From: Minicystis rosea
GTDB lineage: Bacteria; Myxococcota_A; Polyangia; Polyangiales; Polyangiaceae
Direction of reading: 5' to 3'
Assembly: GCA_001931535.1 (NCBI GenBank)
Contig: CP016211.1
Coordinates: 10,896,377-10,960,376 of the forward strand
Length of the DNA: 64,000 bases
Below, piece after piece: positions 27,275 to 35,948 of this stretch (position 1 is the first letter of the stretch; the number at the start of each line of letters is the position of its first letter). Position numbers and translations under genes: made by a program. Under the pieces are notes generated by a model. The model was not told the DNA's origin, ran no database searches, and was given only the letters and a program-made list of their open reading frames with translations.

Positions 27275-28162
27275 TCAGCCGCCGGCGGACGCGGGGGCCG
27301 GTTTGGCGTTCGGGTCGGCCTTGTCGGCGGACGTGGTGCCTCCGCGGCGGAACCAGCTTCGGAGGCCGATGATCGACGGCGCCGGGATGCGCAGATCCTC
27401 CTCGCGCGCGGCTTCGACGGCCTCGACGAGCTGCTCGAAGAGGGTGATGGCCATGCCGTCCCAGAGGTCGACGTCCGACTGCAGGACCACTGATGCATTC
27501 TTCACGGCCGCCGCGTCCTTCACGGCCTGCGCCAGCTCTTTGGCGAGCGCGCGATGTTGCGCGAGCGTCTCCGCATCGAGCTTGCTCTTGGCGCGCCGCG
27601 CGCCCATCCCCGCCGAGGTGTCGTTCAACATGGCCTCTCCGACGTCGCAAAGCGCGGCGAGCGCATCGGCCGTGTGCGAGACGCCTACCGCGGTGGCCGC
27701 CGCGACATCGATTCTGGTCGTCCAAGCGACGAGCCCGCCCGAGAGGTGCCGCAGGGTGGTGCGCAATCGGGCCACGGCGGCGCGCGCCCGACGCTCCACC
27801 TCTCCCGCCGTGGCCTCCCGGACCTGCTTGCCGCCCGCGCCGCGCGATGCGCCCGCGAGATGCTGCTCATGGAGGCTCTCCGCCTGCCGCCCGCACCAAA
27901 TGGCAATGCGTAGCCAGTCGACGTCGACGAACCCAAGGAGGCGGAGCTGCTCCGGCGTGGCATTGGGTAGCCAATCGGCAAAGACGCCGTAATTGCGCGC
28001 AAGCTCTTTGACGAGACGCGGAGTGCCCACTTCGGCGCCCCTCCGCACGAGCTCGACGTCGGAAAGACCTTCGAGCAAGACCCGAGCATCGGCATGGGTG
28101 GCCGGCCCAAGGCGGGTGACGAGATCACTGAGGGTATAAAGAACGGTTTCGGGTTGAGACAT
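27275..28162 (-). CDS. Hypothetical helical protein
   Basis: 295 residues. ATG 28162 chosen because upstream in-frame sequence is Ser/Pro-rich and non-protein-like. The protein is largely helical with Ala-rich segments (LVTRLGPATHADARVLLEGL; VERRARAAVARLRTTLRHL) and a basic, Pro/Ala-rich end. No membrane segment, signal peptide or catalytic motif; family not recognised. The stop lies directly beside the minisatellite array. Confidence 0.6.
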   Translation of the reverse strand: MSQPETVLYTLSDLVTRLGPATHADARVLLEGLSDVELVRRGAEVGTPRLVKELARNYGVFADWLPNATPEQLRLLGFVDVDWLRIAIWCGRQAESLHEQHLAGASRGAGGKQVREATAGEVERRARAAVARLRTTLRHLSGGLVAWTTRIDVAAATAVGVSHTADALAALCDVGEAMLNDTSAGMGARRAKSKLDAETLAQHRALAKELAQAVKDAAAVKNASVVLQSDVDLWDGMAITLFEQLVEAVEAAREEDLRIPAPSIIGLRSWFRRGGTTSADKADPNAKPAPASAGG

Positions 28163-28376
28163 GCGATTGGGGTAACAGAAAAAAAGAGGGTGTCGAATGG
28201 GTTGGGACGGAGAGGTGAGCTGGGGTGGGAGCAAGGGAGAGGAGACGAGATGAGAAGCTGCCTCCATCGCGATCGACGCGCTCGCGCGGACCTGCGAAGG
28301 GATGATGCGCGGCCCGTGGTCGTCGCAAGCTTGCTGGCTGAGCAAACGATGCGACCGAGCCTGCTAGCGTGCGGCC

Positions 28377-29297
28377 ATGGATGTCAATCTCCGCTATGCC
28401 ATTCTCGATTGCATCACACCGTACAACGAGCACACGAAGCGGCTTCGCGGCGTGACCTCGCAGGAAGCGAAGGATTACCTCGCGACGCTGCCTCTCGACA
28501 TTTCTGCAGGCAAGCGGAGCGATGGGCTCGTGTGGCGCTCCGGGGGGCCGGATGGGTTCTTGTCGACGCCGGCTTATGCTGCCGTGTATGGCCGTGGTGA
28601 CGAGGCTCGGGAGAAGGCTGGGGGCGCGACGACGATTCGATCGATTGCGGGCATCGAGGTGCGGTCGGAGCTCACGTTGGTGGATTTGGAGGATTCATCG
28701 CTTTCGGATCTCACGCCGCTCCTCGCGTTGCGGGAGCTCCGCCGCGTGCGTGTCGGTGTCACCGCGTCCTGCGATCTCGCGCCGCTCCGGGAGCTGCCGC
28801 TCGAGCGGGTGGAGATCCAATGGGCCACGACGCCGGCGCAACAGGCCATCCTCGCGGAGCTCGAAGCGCGTGGGGTGATGGTGGACGGCACCGCGCCCGA
28901 TTGGGCCGCGCTCTCCGCGCCGTTCGCGTGCAAGAACCTCAAGCTCGCGGTGCTGAGCCGGCTCGCGGACGAAGGGGTGTTCGAGCTGCCCGCGTTCGAG
29001 GTGCGTTTCAGCGAATACGAGCATGACCAAGGCATCCTCCGCCGCGTGCTCTCCATCCCGCTCACGGAGGATGCGCTGGCCAGCATCGAGACGTTGGATT
29101 GGGTGACGGGCGGGCTCGACATTCATCACTTGATCAACGAGCAATGGGACGGCGAGTCCGGTGAGTTCGACATCACCTCGCTCCGTGGCCTGGAAGCACT
29201 CCCCAACCTTCGATCCCTCGATGTCTCCAGCGCCGGAGAGGTGCCGGAAGAGGACGTCGAGGCGCAGCGGGCCCGAGGCGTGACGATCGTTGCTTGA
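28377..29297 (+). CDS. Leucine-rich-repeat-like hypothetical protein
   Basis: 306 residues. The middle (about 95-145) shows two Leu-rich units (LSDLTPLLALRELRRVRV) and the C-terminus another (ITSLRGLEALPNLRSLDV); between them is a separate module including FEVRFSEYEHDQGILRRVLSI and DIHHLINEQWDGESGEFD. No signal peptide. Such proteins recur as paralogues in Polyangia (recalled). Function unknown, probably protein binding. Divergent from the hypothetical gene at 28162 with a 214-bp gap where no convincing promoter was found. Confidence 0.65.
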   Translation: MDVNLRYAILDCITPYNEHTKRLRGVTSQEAKDYLATLPLDISAGKRSDGLVWRSGGPDGFLSTPAYAAVYGRGDEAREKAGGATTIRSIAGIEVRSELTLVDLEDSSLSDLTPLLALRELRRVRVGVTASCDLAPLRELPLERVEIQWATTPAQQAILAELEARGVMVDGTAPDWAALSAPFACKNLKLAVLSRLADEGVFELPAFEVRFSEYEHDQGILRRVLSIPLTEDALASIETLDWVTGGLDIHHLINEQWDGESGEFDITSLRGLEALPNLRSLDVSSAGEVPEEDVEAQRARGVTIVA

Positions 29298-29365
29298 GCC
29301 CATCGCGGCACGGCGGACCGTCGATGGTTGACGATCGGTGTCGGCTCGGCGGACGATGAGCCGGC

Positions 29366-29896
29366 ATGGGATTCTACATCCTGAAAGTGACCTGCACGGG
29401 GTGCGCGCTCCAAACGATGGTGCGTGAAGGGCCTTCCGGTTGCGCATATCGGCTCCCGGACGGAGAGCGCGTGTCCATCCGCTCGGTCCCGGCGTGGTGC
29501 GCCGGCTGCGCCACGGTCATCAACGCGGAGCACTTGCCTCCGCTCGCGGACGTCGAGCACGAGCTGGCCGATTTCGAAAGCCAAGGTCCCGGATATCAGT
29601 CCTTCGTCGAGCTCGCGAGTCAGTTCGATCCGTCCCACGGGTTGGTGGAGCGCCATCTCGCGGACCTTCGCACGACGCTCGCCTGGCGGAGGATGCGCCG
29701 GGGGCCGCCCCGCTGCCTCCGCTGCGGCTCGCCCGACATCACCTACCTGACCCGCGCGACCCCGGATGCTCATCCCACCGGCGTTCATCCCTCGTGTGGG
29801 GGAACGCTCACGCTCACCGGCTTCGCGCACGCGAGCGGCGTTTCGGAGCAATGGTATTCCGTGGAGGGCGAGCGCCTCGCGGACGAGGGAGGTTGA
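29366..29896 (+). CDS. Zinc-ribbon-like hypothetical protein
   Basis: 176 residues with paired cysteines: CTGC (residues 10-13), CAGC (about 45-48), CLRC (about 116-119) and a later single Cys in HPSCGG, arranged as two possible zinc-binding knuckles. A helical central part separates them. No enzyme motif or export signal. Ends 100 bp before the convergent SDR gene, with a strong hairpin in between. Confidence 0.6.
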   Translation: MGFYILKVTCTGCALQTMVREGPSGCAYRLPDGERVSIRSVPAWCAGCATVINAEHLPPLADVEHELADFESQGPGYQSFVELASQFDPSHGLVERHLADLRTTLAWRRMRRGPPRCLRCGSPDITYLTRATPDAHPTGVHPSCGGTLTLTGFAHASGVSEQWYSVEGERLADEGG

Positions 29897-29910
29897 GGTC
29901 CTCGTCGTCT

Positions 29911-29940
29911 CGCTCGGGCGCGTGACGTCGCGCCCGAGCG
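29911..29940. terminator. Perfect 12-bp hairpin between convergent genes
   Basis: CGCTCGGGCGCG and CGCGCCCGAGCG pair perfectly around TGACGT. It sits in the 100-bp gap between the zinc-ribbon-like gene and the SDR gene, which converge. No U tract, but the stem stability and position support a bidirectional terminator. Confidence 0.7.
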
Positions 29941-29996
29941 CGTTGCGTTTCATGGGGATTGTCGTGCTTCGCGGCGAAGCGCGCTGACACCGTGTC

Positions 29997-30737
29997 TCAG
30001 CTCGTCAATCCACCATCGATGGTCAGGCTGGCGCCGGTGATGTATTGGCTCTCCGGCTGGGCGAGGAACGCGACCAGCGACGCCACCTCGTCGGCCGTGC
30101 CATAGCGACCGAGCGCCGAGCGCGGTACGAGCATGGGGGCGAAGGGGCCCGTCGCGGGGTTCAGATCCGTATCGACCGGCCCGGGTTGCACGTTGTTCAC
30201 GGTGATCCCGCGCGGGCCCAGATCCCGCGCCCAGGCCCGCGTGAAGGCGGCTACGGCGGCCTTGCTCGCGGCATAAGCGCCCATGCCGGGGCCGGGCACC
30301 CAGAACCCGTTCACGCTGCCGATGGTGATGATGCGCCCGCCGCTCTCCATCACTTTGGACGCCTCGCGCGAGAGCAGGAAGGGCGCGCGTACGTTGATGT
30401 CGAAGGAGCGATCGAAATCCTCTTCGGTGGCATCGGGCAAGGGGGCCACCGCGATGATACCGGCGTTGTTGACCAAGATGTCGAGTCGGCCGAGGCGCGC
30501 GATCACCTCGGGCACGAGCGCCTTGGTCGCGCCCGCGTCGGCCGCGTCGGATTGGATGGCGATGATGCGGCCTTCGCCCCGGCGCACCACGTCGTTCGCG
30601 GCTTCTTCGTTGCTCACCCACGTGATGGCCACGCGCGCGCCTTCCCGCGCGAGACGCAGCGCCGTCGCCGCGCCGATACCGCGGCTGCCGCCGGTCACCA
30701 AAGCCACTTTGCCTTCGAGCGTCTTGCCAGTGTTCAT
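29997..30737 (-). CDS. Short-chain dehydrogenase/reductase
   Basis: 246 residues, classical SDR length. Cofactor motif TGGSRGIG, NNAG strand motif, catalytic Ser in TIGSVNG and the YxxxK pair in YAASKAA; the C-terminal pattern ITGASLTIDGG is complete. After the first beta strand the sequence W-V-S-N instead of an acidic residue suggests NADP preference. Substrate not predictable. Divergent from a LysR regulator, the usual layout for a regulator and its target. Confidence 0.93.
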   Translation of the reverse strand: MNTGKTLEGKVALVTGGSRGIGAATALRLAREGARVAITWVSNEEAANDVVRRGEGRIIAIQSDAADAGATKALVPEVIARLGRLDILVNNAGIIAVAPLPDATEEDFDRSFDINVRAPFLLSREASKVMESGGRIITIGSVNGFWVPGPGMGAYAASKAAVAAFTRAWARDLGPRGITVNNVQPGPVDTDLNPATGPFAPMLVPRSALGRYGTADEVASLVAFLAQPESQYITGASLTIDGGLTS

Positions 30738-30821
30738 CGTCGTGTCTCCTCGTATCGGGTCGCAGCGGGAACATGACGTCTCCCTCGCCGATCGAGAATG
30801 CGTGGACGCCGCAGGTCACTC

Positions 30822-30844
30822 TCCCGAAATCTGGGATAATTCCC
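30822..30844. promoter_or_regulatory. Candidate LysR operator
   Basis: TCCCGAAATCTGGGATAATTCCC contains alternating half sites: TCCC-N7-GGGA (30822-30836) and GGGA-TAAT-TCCC (30833-30844). It overlaps the region just before the LysR start in the 111-bp SDR/LysR gap, consistent with autorepression and control of the divergent SDR gene. Confidence 0.45.
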
Positions 30845-30848
30845 GGCG

Positions 30849-31793
30849 ATGGATCGTCTCGATGCCATGGCCGTGTTCGTCCGCGTCGCCCGCCGGAGCA
30901 GCTTCTCCGAGGCCGCGCGCGAGCTCCGCCAGTCCGCCACCGCGGTGAGCCGCAAGGTCGCCGAGCTCGAAGATCACCTCGGCGTTCGCCTGCTCCGCCG
31001 CACCACGCGCAAGGTCACCGTGACCGACGCGGGGCTCGCCTATCTCTCGCGCTGCGAGCAGCTCCTCGCCGATCTCGAAGCCACCGAGATGGCCGCCCGC
31101 GAGCAGCACGGCCGCCCCCGCGGGCACCTGCGCGCGACGGTCGGCGTCTCCTTCGCGGAAGAGCACGTGCTCCCGCTCCTGCCCGGCTTCCTCGCGGCTT
31201 ATCCGGACATCGAGCTCGATCTCGTGCTCACCGATCGCCACGTCGACCTCGTCGGCGAGGGCGTCGACGTCGCGCTCCGCATCGGCAGCTTGGGCGACTC
31301 CTCGCTCCTCGCGCGCCGGCTCGCGACGATTCGTCATGTGGTGTGCGCGTCTCCGGCCTATCTCGAGCAGCACGGCGCGCCGCAGTCCCCCGAGGCGCTG
31401 CGCGACCACGCCTGCCTCCTCGACACCAACCAACCTCGCGACTGGCACCTCGACTCCGAGCGCGGCTCGACCCACGTTCAAGTGACCGGCCCTCTCCGCG
31501 TCAACAGCGCTCATGCCGTTCGCCGCGCCGCGCTCGCCGGCCTCGGCATCGGTTACATGCCCACCTTCGTGTGCGGCGCCGACCTGGTGCGCGGCGCCCT
31601 CGTGCAAGTGCTCCCCGGACATCGCGCCACCACGGCCGCCCTCCACGCGGTGTTCCCGACCGGCCGACGCGTCTCCGCCAAAGTGCAAGCCTTCGTGGAC
31701 CACATGCGCGCGAGCCTCGGGGAGCGGCCACCGTGGGACGCGTGGCTCGATCCCGCGCCGAGCGCCGCCGGAAAGAAGCCAGGGAAACAATGA
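30849..31793 (+). CDS. LysR-family transcriptional regulator
   Basis: 314 residues. N-terminal winged HTH (residues 1-60: AVFVRVARRSSFSEAARELR, then SATAVSRKVAELEDHLGVRL) and a type 2 periplasmic-binding-like effector domain (GVSFAEEHVLPLLPGFLAAYP, DRHVDLVGEGVDVALRIG). The subtype resembles CrgA/DmlR-like regulators that control divergent oxidoreductases. Probably controls the SDR gene and itself through the inverted repeats at 30822-30844. Inducer unknown. Confidence 0.93.
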   Translation: MDRLDAMAVFVRVARRSSFSEAARELRQSATAVSRKVAELEDHLGVRLLRRTTRKVTVTDAGLAYLSRCEQLLADLEATEMAAREQHGRPRGHLRATVGVSFAEEHVLPLLPGFLAAYPDIELDLVLTDRHVDLVGEGVDVALRIGSLGDSSLLARRLATIRHVVCASPAYLEQHGAPQSPEALRDHACLLDTNQPRDWHLDSERGSTHVQVTGPLRVNSAHAVRRAALAGLGIGYMPTFVCGADLVRGALVQVLPGHRATTAALHAVFPTGRRVSAKVQAFVDHMRASLGERPPWDAWLDPAPSAAGKKPGKQ

Positions 31794-32056
31794 GCCTTTG
31801 CCATTGAGGAGACGCCCGCCGTCGAGGCATCAAAATGGTTGTTCGGGCGGCTCACGGCTCACGCGTGGTCACTGCGCGTGAGCTCGTGGAGGGCGGTCGC
31901 CGCCAGCGAAGGACCGAAAACCGAGACGTGGGTTGCGGGCGTGACTGCTGGACGTGTGGGTTGGTGATTCGGCTCGCCGGGGTTCAACATCCTCCCGTCA
32001 AAGAGCCGCCGATCTGCCTCTACGCGCCCCGCTGTGCTAGCTAGGCGCCTTCCGGC

Positions 32057-33373
32057 ATGACCTCTCGCTCGTCCCAAACCCCCGTTGCCGTCCTCGGGGC
32101 CGGTCTCACCGGCATGGCGGCCGCTTTTCATCTCGGTCGTGCGGCCGTTCCGCATCGGATCTTCGAGAAGCTCCCGCACGTCGGCGGGCACGCCATCACC
32201 CTCGAAGACAGCGGCTACCGCTTCGATCGCACGGGGCACCTCCTCCACCTCCGCGATCCGGAGACGCGCGCGCTGGCGCTCTCGTGGATCGGCGACGATT
32301 GGGTCGAGGTCTCGCGCAAGTCGCTCATCTGGTCGAACGGGACGTACACGCGCTACCCGTTTCAAGCGAACACGTTCGGCCTGCCGCCCGACGTCGCGTA
32401 CGAGTGCCTGCACGGCTTCATCCAGGCGCATTTCGCCAAGGACAAGCCGGCGCCGGCGAACTTCGAGGAGTTCTGCCTCCAGCACTTCGGCGAGGGCATC
32501 AGCCGGCATTTCATGATCCCGTACAACGCGCGCCTCTGGGGCGTGCACCCGAGCGAGATCACCGCCGACTGGTGCTCGCGCTTCGTCCCGCTGCCCAAGC
32601 TCGAGGACGTGCTCGCGGGCGCCGTGGGGCTCAACGATCGCGAGCTCGGGTACAACGTGCGCTTCGTCTATCCGCGGCTCGGCATCGGCGAGCTGGCGAA
32701 GGGGCTCGGGCGGGCGGTGCCGCAGGTCGAGCTCTCGCGCGCGCCCACGGCCATCGATTGGAAGCGGCGCGAATTGCATTTCGAGGACGAGGTCGTCCGC
32801 TACGACACGCTCGTCTCCACGGCGCCGCTCTCCGCGCTCCTCGCGCTCTGCACGGACCTGCCGGGGCCCGTGGCCGAGGCGGCGAGCAAGCTCCGCTGCT
32901 CGCACCTCTATTACCTCGACGTCGCGCTCAACGGCCCGTGCCAGAAGCCGCTCCATTGGGTGTACGTGCCCGAGGAGAAGTATCCCTTCTATCGGCTCGG
33001 TTGTTACTCGAACTTCTCGGCGGCCATGGCCCCGCCGGGCAAGGCCAACCTCTACGTCGAGCTCGCCGATCGCAACCCGCCCGACCTCGCGCGCCTCCTG
33101 CCCGAGGTCGCGAACGGCCTCGTGGAGATGGGCCTCATCGACGTGCCCGAAGCGGTGCGCTTCGCGCGGGTGCGGCGGATCGATCACGCCTACGTGATCT
33201 TCGATCACCATTACTTCCCCGCGCTCTCGACGATTCAGCCCTTCCTCGCGGCGGCGAACATCGTGTCGACGGGGCGGTACGGCGGTTGGAACTACTCCTC
33301 GATGGAGGACGCGCTCCGCTTCGGACAGGAGGGCGCGGCGCGGGCGCAGCAGATCCTCGGAGGCACGCGATGA
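32057..33373 (+). CDS. FAD-dependent oxidoreductase, UGM/amine-oxidase-like
   Basis: 438 residues. Rossmann FAD motif VLGAGLTGMAAAFHLG, followed by EKLPHVGGHA and the RFDRTGHLLHL segment typical of protoporphyrinogen-oxidase/UDP-galactopyranose-mutase-like flavoproteins. Later motifs YNARLWGVHPSEI and GRYGGWNYSSMEDAL (FAD contact at the C-terminus) are seen. Its stop overlaps the start of a GT2 glycosyltransferase, so it probably acts on a sugar or polyprenyl-linked intermediate in cell-surface glycan or lipid assembly. The 263-bp gap before it holds nothing recognisable. Confidence 0.85.
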   Translation: MTSRSSQTPVAVLGAGLTGMAAAFHLGRAAVPHRIFEKLPHVGGHAITLEDSGYRFDRTGHLLHLRDPETRALALSWIGDDWVEVSRKSLIWSNGTYTRYPFQANTFGLPPDVAYECLHGFIQAHFAKDKPAPANFEEFCLQHFGEGISRHFMIPYNARLWGVHPSEITADWCSRFVPLPKLEDVLAGAVGLNDRELGYNVRFVYPRLGIGELAKGLGRAVPQVELSRAPTAIDWKRRELHFEDEVVRYDTLVSTAPLSALLALCTDLPGPVAEAASKLRCSHLYYLDVALNGPCQKPLHWVYVPEEKYPFYRLGCYSNFSAAMAPPGKANLYVELADRNPPDLARLLPEVANGLVEMGLIDVPEAVRFARVRRIDHAYVIFDHHYFPALSTIQPFLAAANIVSTGRYGGWNYSSMEDALRFGQEGAARAQQILGGTR

Positions 33374-34125
33374 ACGAAGACGACGGCGGACCGGTGACCC
33401 TCTTCCCCTCGGGGGAGAAGCCGCCGCGGATCTCGATCGTGATCCCGGTCTACAACGAGCAGGCCATCCTCCACGCCGCGGTGGTCGATCTGCGGGAGCG
33501 GCTCGCGCCCCTCGGCTGGTCGTACGAGATCATCCTGGCGGAGAACGGATCGCGCGACGAGACGTTGGTGATCGCCGCGGAGCTGCACCAGAAATACCCC
33601 GAGGTGCGCTTCTTCTCGCAGGGCGAGCCGAACTACGGGGGCGCGATGCGCCGCGGGATCGAGGTCGCCCGAGGCGAGATCGTGATCTGCGACGAGATCG
33701 ATCTCTGCGACACCGACTTCCACCGCCGCGCCGTGGAGCTGCTCGAGACGGGCAAGTTCGACATGGTGATCGGCTCGAAGCTGACCTCCGGCGCGCACGA
33801 CGAGCGGCCCTTCGCGCGCCACGCGGCGAGCCAGCTCTACAACGGCCTCCTGCGGGTGACGCTCGGCTTCCGCGGGACGGACACGCACGGCCTCAAGGCC
33901 TTCGTGCGCGCGCCGCTGCTCCCCATCGCGCGGGCCTGCGTGGTCGAGAAGGACGTGTTCGCGAGCGAGTTCGTCATCCGCGCCTACCGCAAGGGGCTCC
34001 GCGTCCGGGAGATCCCGGTGCGCGTGCTGGAGAAGCGGCCGCCGTCGATCAACCTCATGAAGCGCGTGCCCAACGTGCTGAAGAGCTTGGCCAAGCTGAC
34101 CTACGCCATCCGCGTGAAGGGCTAG
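33370..34125 (+). CDS. Family 2 glycosyltransferase
   Basis: 251 residues. ATG 33370 overlaps the previous stop (ATGA). GT-A fold signs: ISIVIPVYNEQAIL, the segment AENGSRDET in place of the usual DDGS, GGAMRRGIEVARGEIV and the metal-binding acidic cluster CDEIDLCDTDF. Related to dolichyl-phosphate-mannose synthase-like enzymes. No membrane segments. Coupling to the FAD protein suggests a shared pathway in surface glycan synthesis. Confidence 0.88.
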   Translation: MNEDDGGPVTLFPSGEKPPRISIVIPVYNEQAILHAAVVDLRERLAPLGWSYEIILAENGSRDETLVIAAELHQKYPEVRFFSQGEPNYGGAMRRGIEVARGEIVICDEIDLCDTDFHRRAVELLETGKFDMVIGSKLTSGAHDERPFARHAASQLYNGLLRVTLGFRGTDTHGLKAFVRAPLLPIARACVVEKDVFASEFVIRAYRKGLRVREIPVRVLEKRPPSINLMKRVPNVLKSLAKLTYAIRVKG

Positions 34126-34178
34126 CCTTCCCGCCGCGGATTGGGCCCTGACGCGGGGCAGCGTGCTATACGCTCCCC

Positions 34179-35948
34179 GTGGCTCAGCCTGCCCCCGCCT
34201 CCGCTGCTCGCGCCGGCGCCGGCCTCGTGGTGCGCGCCAAGCCGCCGCGCCGGCCCGATGTCGACGTGGACGTCGTCGTCATCGGCGGCGGCGTCAACGG
34301 GCTCGGCGTCGCGCGCGACGCTTCGATGCGCGGGCTCAAGGTCGTCCTCTTCGAGCGCAACGATCTCGCCTTCGGCGCCAGCGGCAACTCGAGCGGGATG
34401 ATCCACGGCGGCGCCCGCTACCTCACGTACGACCCGCACGTGACCGAGAAGTCGTGCCTCGACTCCGGTTACATCCAGCGGATCGCGCCGCACCTTCTCT
34501 TTCGCATTCCATTCCTGATGCCGGTCGAGGACTCGCCGAAGGGGCGCTTCCTCTTCCCGCTGATGGATGCGTTCTTCGAGACCTACGATCGCTATCAACC
34601 CCTGAAGCGCGGCAAGCCCCACGCGCGCCTCACCGGCGACGAGCTGCGCACGCTCGAGCCCGGCCTCGCGGGCGAGCTGTGCGGCGGCTACAGCTTCGAC
34701 GAGTGGGGCATCGACGGGGCGCGCCTCTGCGTGGCCAACGCGGTCGATGCCATCGAGCGCGGCGCGACCATCCACGTCGGCACCACGGTGGAGCGCATCG
34801 AGCGCCGCGATCCGGGCGCCGGCGCGGCGCGCGGACATGCGGGCGAGGTCTACACGATCCATTACCGCGATCGCGTCACCGGCCGCGCCGGCAGCCTCCG
34901 CGCGAGCGTGGTGGTGAACGCGACGGGCGCGTGGGCGCCGATCACCGCTTCGCTCGCCGGCCTCGCGCCCACCCGCGCGCGCGTGCGGCCGGGCAAGGGG
35001 ATCCACGTCGTCTACGATCGCCGCCTCACCAACTACGCCATCAGCGCGAGCACCATCGACGGTCGCCAAATCTTCCTGGAGCCCTGGGAGAACATGACCG
35101 TCGTCGGCACGACCGACGACGACTTCTACGGCGACCTCGATCACGTGCACGCCACCAGCGAAGAGGTCCGCTACCTCGTCGAGGGCATCGCCCGCGTCTT
35201 CCCGCGCATCCACGAGTCCCGCGCCATCGGCACCTACGCGGGCGTGCGCCCCACGCTCTACGCCTTCGGCCCTTCGGAGGACGCGCTCAGCCGCGAGCAC
35301 GAGATCGTCGATCACGCGGCCCACGGCGCGCCGGGCATCTACTCGATGATCGGCGGCAAGCTCGCGAGCTACCGCGTCTTCGCCGAGCAGATGACCGACG
35401 TGCTCGCGCACATCTTCGACCTCGGTGTGCCGTGCAACACGCACGTCTCGGCGCTCCCCGGCGGCGACACCGTCTGTGATCCGTTCGCGCTCGCCCGCGC
35501 GATCGAGATCGACGCCGTGGCCGCGCGCCGCCTCGTCTACCGCCACGGCTCGCGCGCCGAGCGCGTGGCCGAGCGCGTGCGCGAGCGCCCGCGCGAAGGC
35601 CTCACCGTGTGCGCCTGCGAGCCCGTCATCGAGGCCGAGGTGCGCTACGTCTTGGAAAACGAGCTCTGCCGCGACGTCGCCGGCGTGGCGCGGCGCACGC
35701 GGCTCGGCTTGGGTGCGTGCGGCGGCATGCGCTGCGCGGCGCGGTGCGGGCAGATCGTGGCCGAAGAGCTGGAGCTGCCTCCGCGCGAAGGGATGCGGCA
35801 GGCGCTGGCGTTCCTCACGCGGCAGGCGATGACGCGATCGGTGGCGCTCGGGCCCGATCAAGCGCGGCAGGAGGCGCTCTCGATCGCGAGCGTGCGCGCC
35901 GAGATCGGCGTCGACGCCGACGACGACGAGGTCGAGCGCGGATCATGA
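34179..35948 (+). CDS. glpA: Glycerol-3-phosphate dehydrogenase subunit A-like
   Basis: 589 residues from GTG 34179. FAD motif VVVIGGGVNGLGVARDA, then ASGNSSGMIHGGARYL of GlpA/GlpD, substrate region TYAGVRPTLY and FAD contact SMIGGKLASYRVFAE. The last 120 residues form a BFD-like [2Fe-2S] domain with CACEP and LGACGGMRCAARC, present in GlpA but not GlpD. Oxidises sn-glycerol 3-phosphate to dihydroxyacetone phosphate, passing electrons on through GlpB. Stop overlaps the glpB start. Confidence 0.88.
   Translation: MAQPAPASAARAGAGLVVRAKPPRRPDVDVDVVVIGGGVNGLGVARDASMRGLKVVLFERNDLAFGASGNSSGMIHGGARYLTYDPHVTEKSCLDSGYIQRIAPHLLFRIPFLMPVEDSPKGRFLFPLMDAFFETYDRYQPLKRGKPHARLTGDELRTLEPGLAGELCGGYSFDEWGIDGARLCVANAVDAIERGATIHVGTTVERIERRDPGAGAARGHAGEVYTIHYRDRVTGRAGSLRASVVVNATGAWAPITASLAGLAPTRARVRPGKGIHVVYDRRLTNYAISASTIDGRQIFLEPWENMTVVGTTDDDFYGDLDHVHATSEEVRYLVEGIARVFPRIHESRAIGTYAGVRPTLYAFGPSEDALSREHEIVDHAAHGAPGIYSMIGGKLASYRVFAEQMTDVLAHIFDLGVPCNTHVSALPGGDTVCDPFALARAIEIDAVAARRLVYRHGSRAERVAERVRERPREGLTVCACEPVIEAEVRYVLENELCRDVAGVARRTRLGLGACGGMRCAARCGQIVAEELELPPREGMRQALAFLTRQAMTRSVALGPDQARQEALSIASVRAEIGVDADDDEVERGS

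Noticed and set aside
26893..27372. Plus-strand Cys-containing repeat peptide over the minisatellites
   Set aside because: All three frames are open across the GC-rich repeats; no RBS, start context or family, and the 40-bp unit is not a multiple of three.
31835..32044. 69-codon frame between the LysR and FAD genes
   Set aside because: No RBS and no recognisable features; the length is expected by chance at this GC content.
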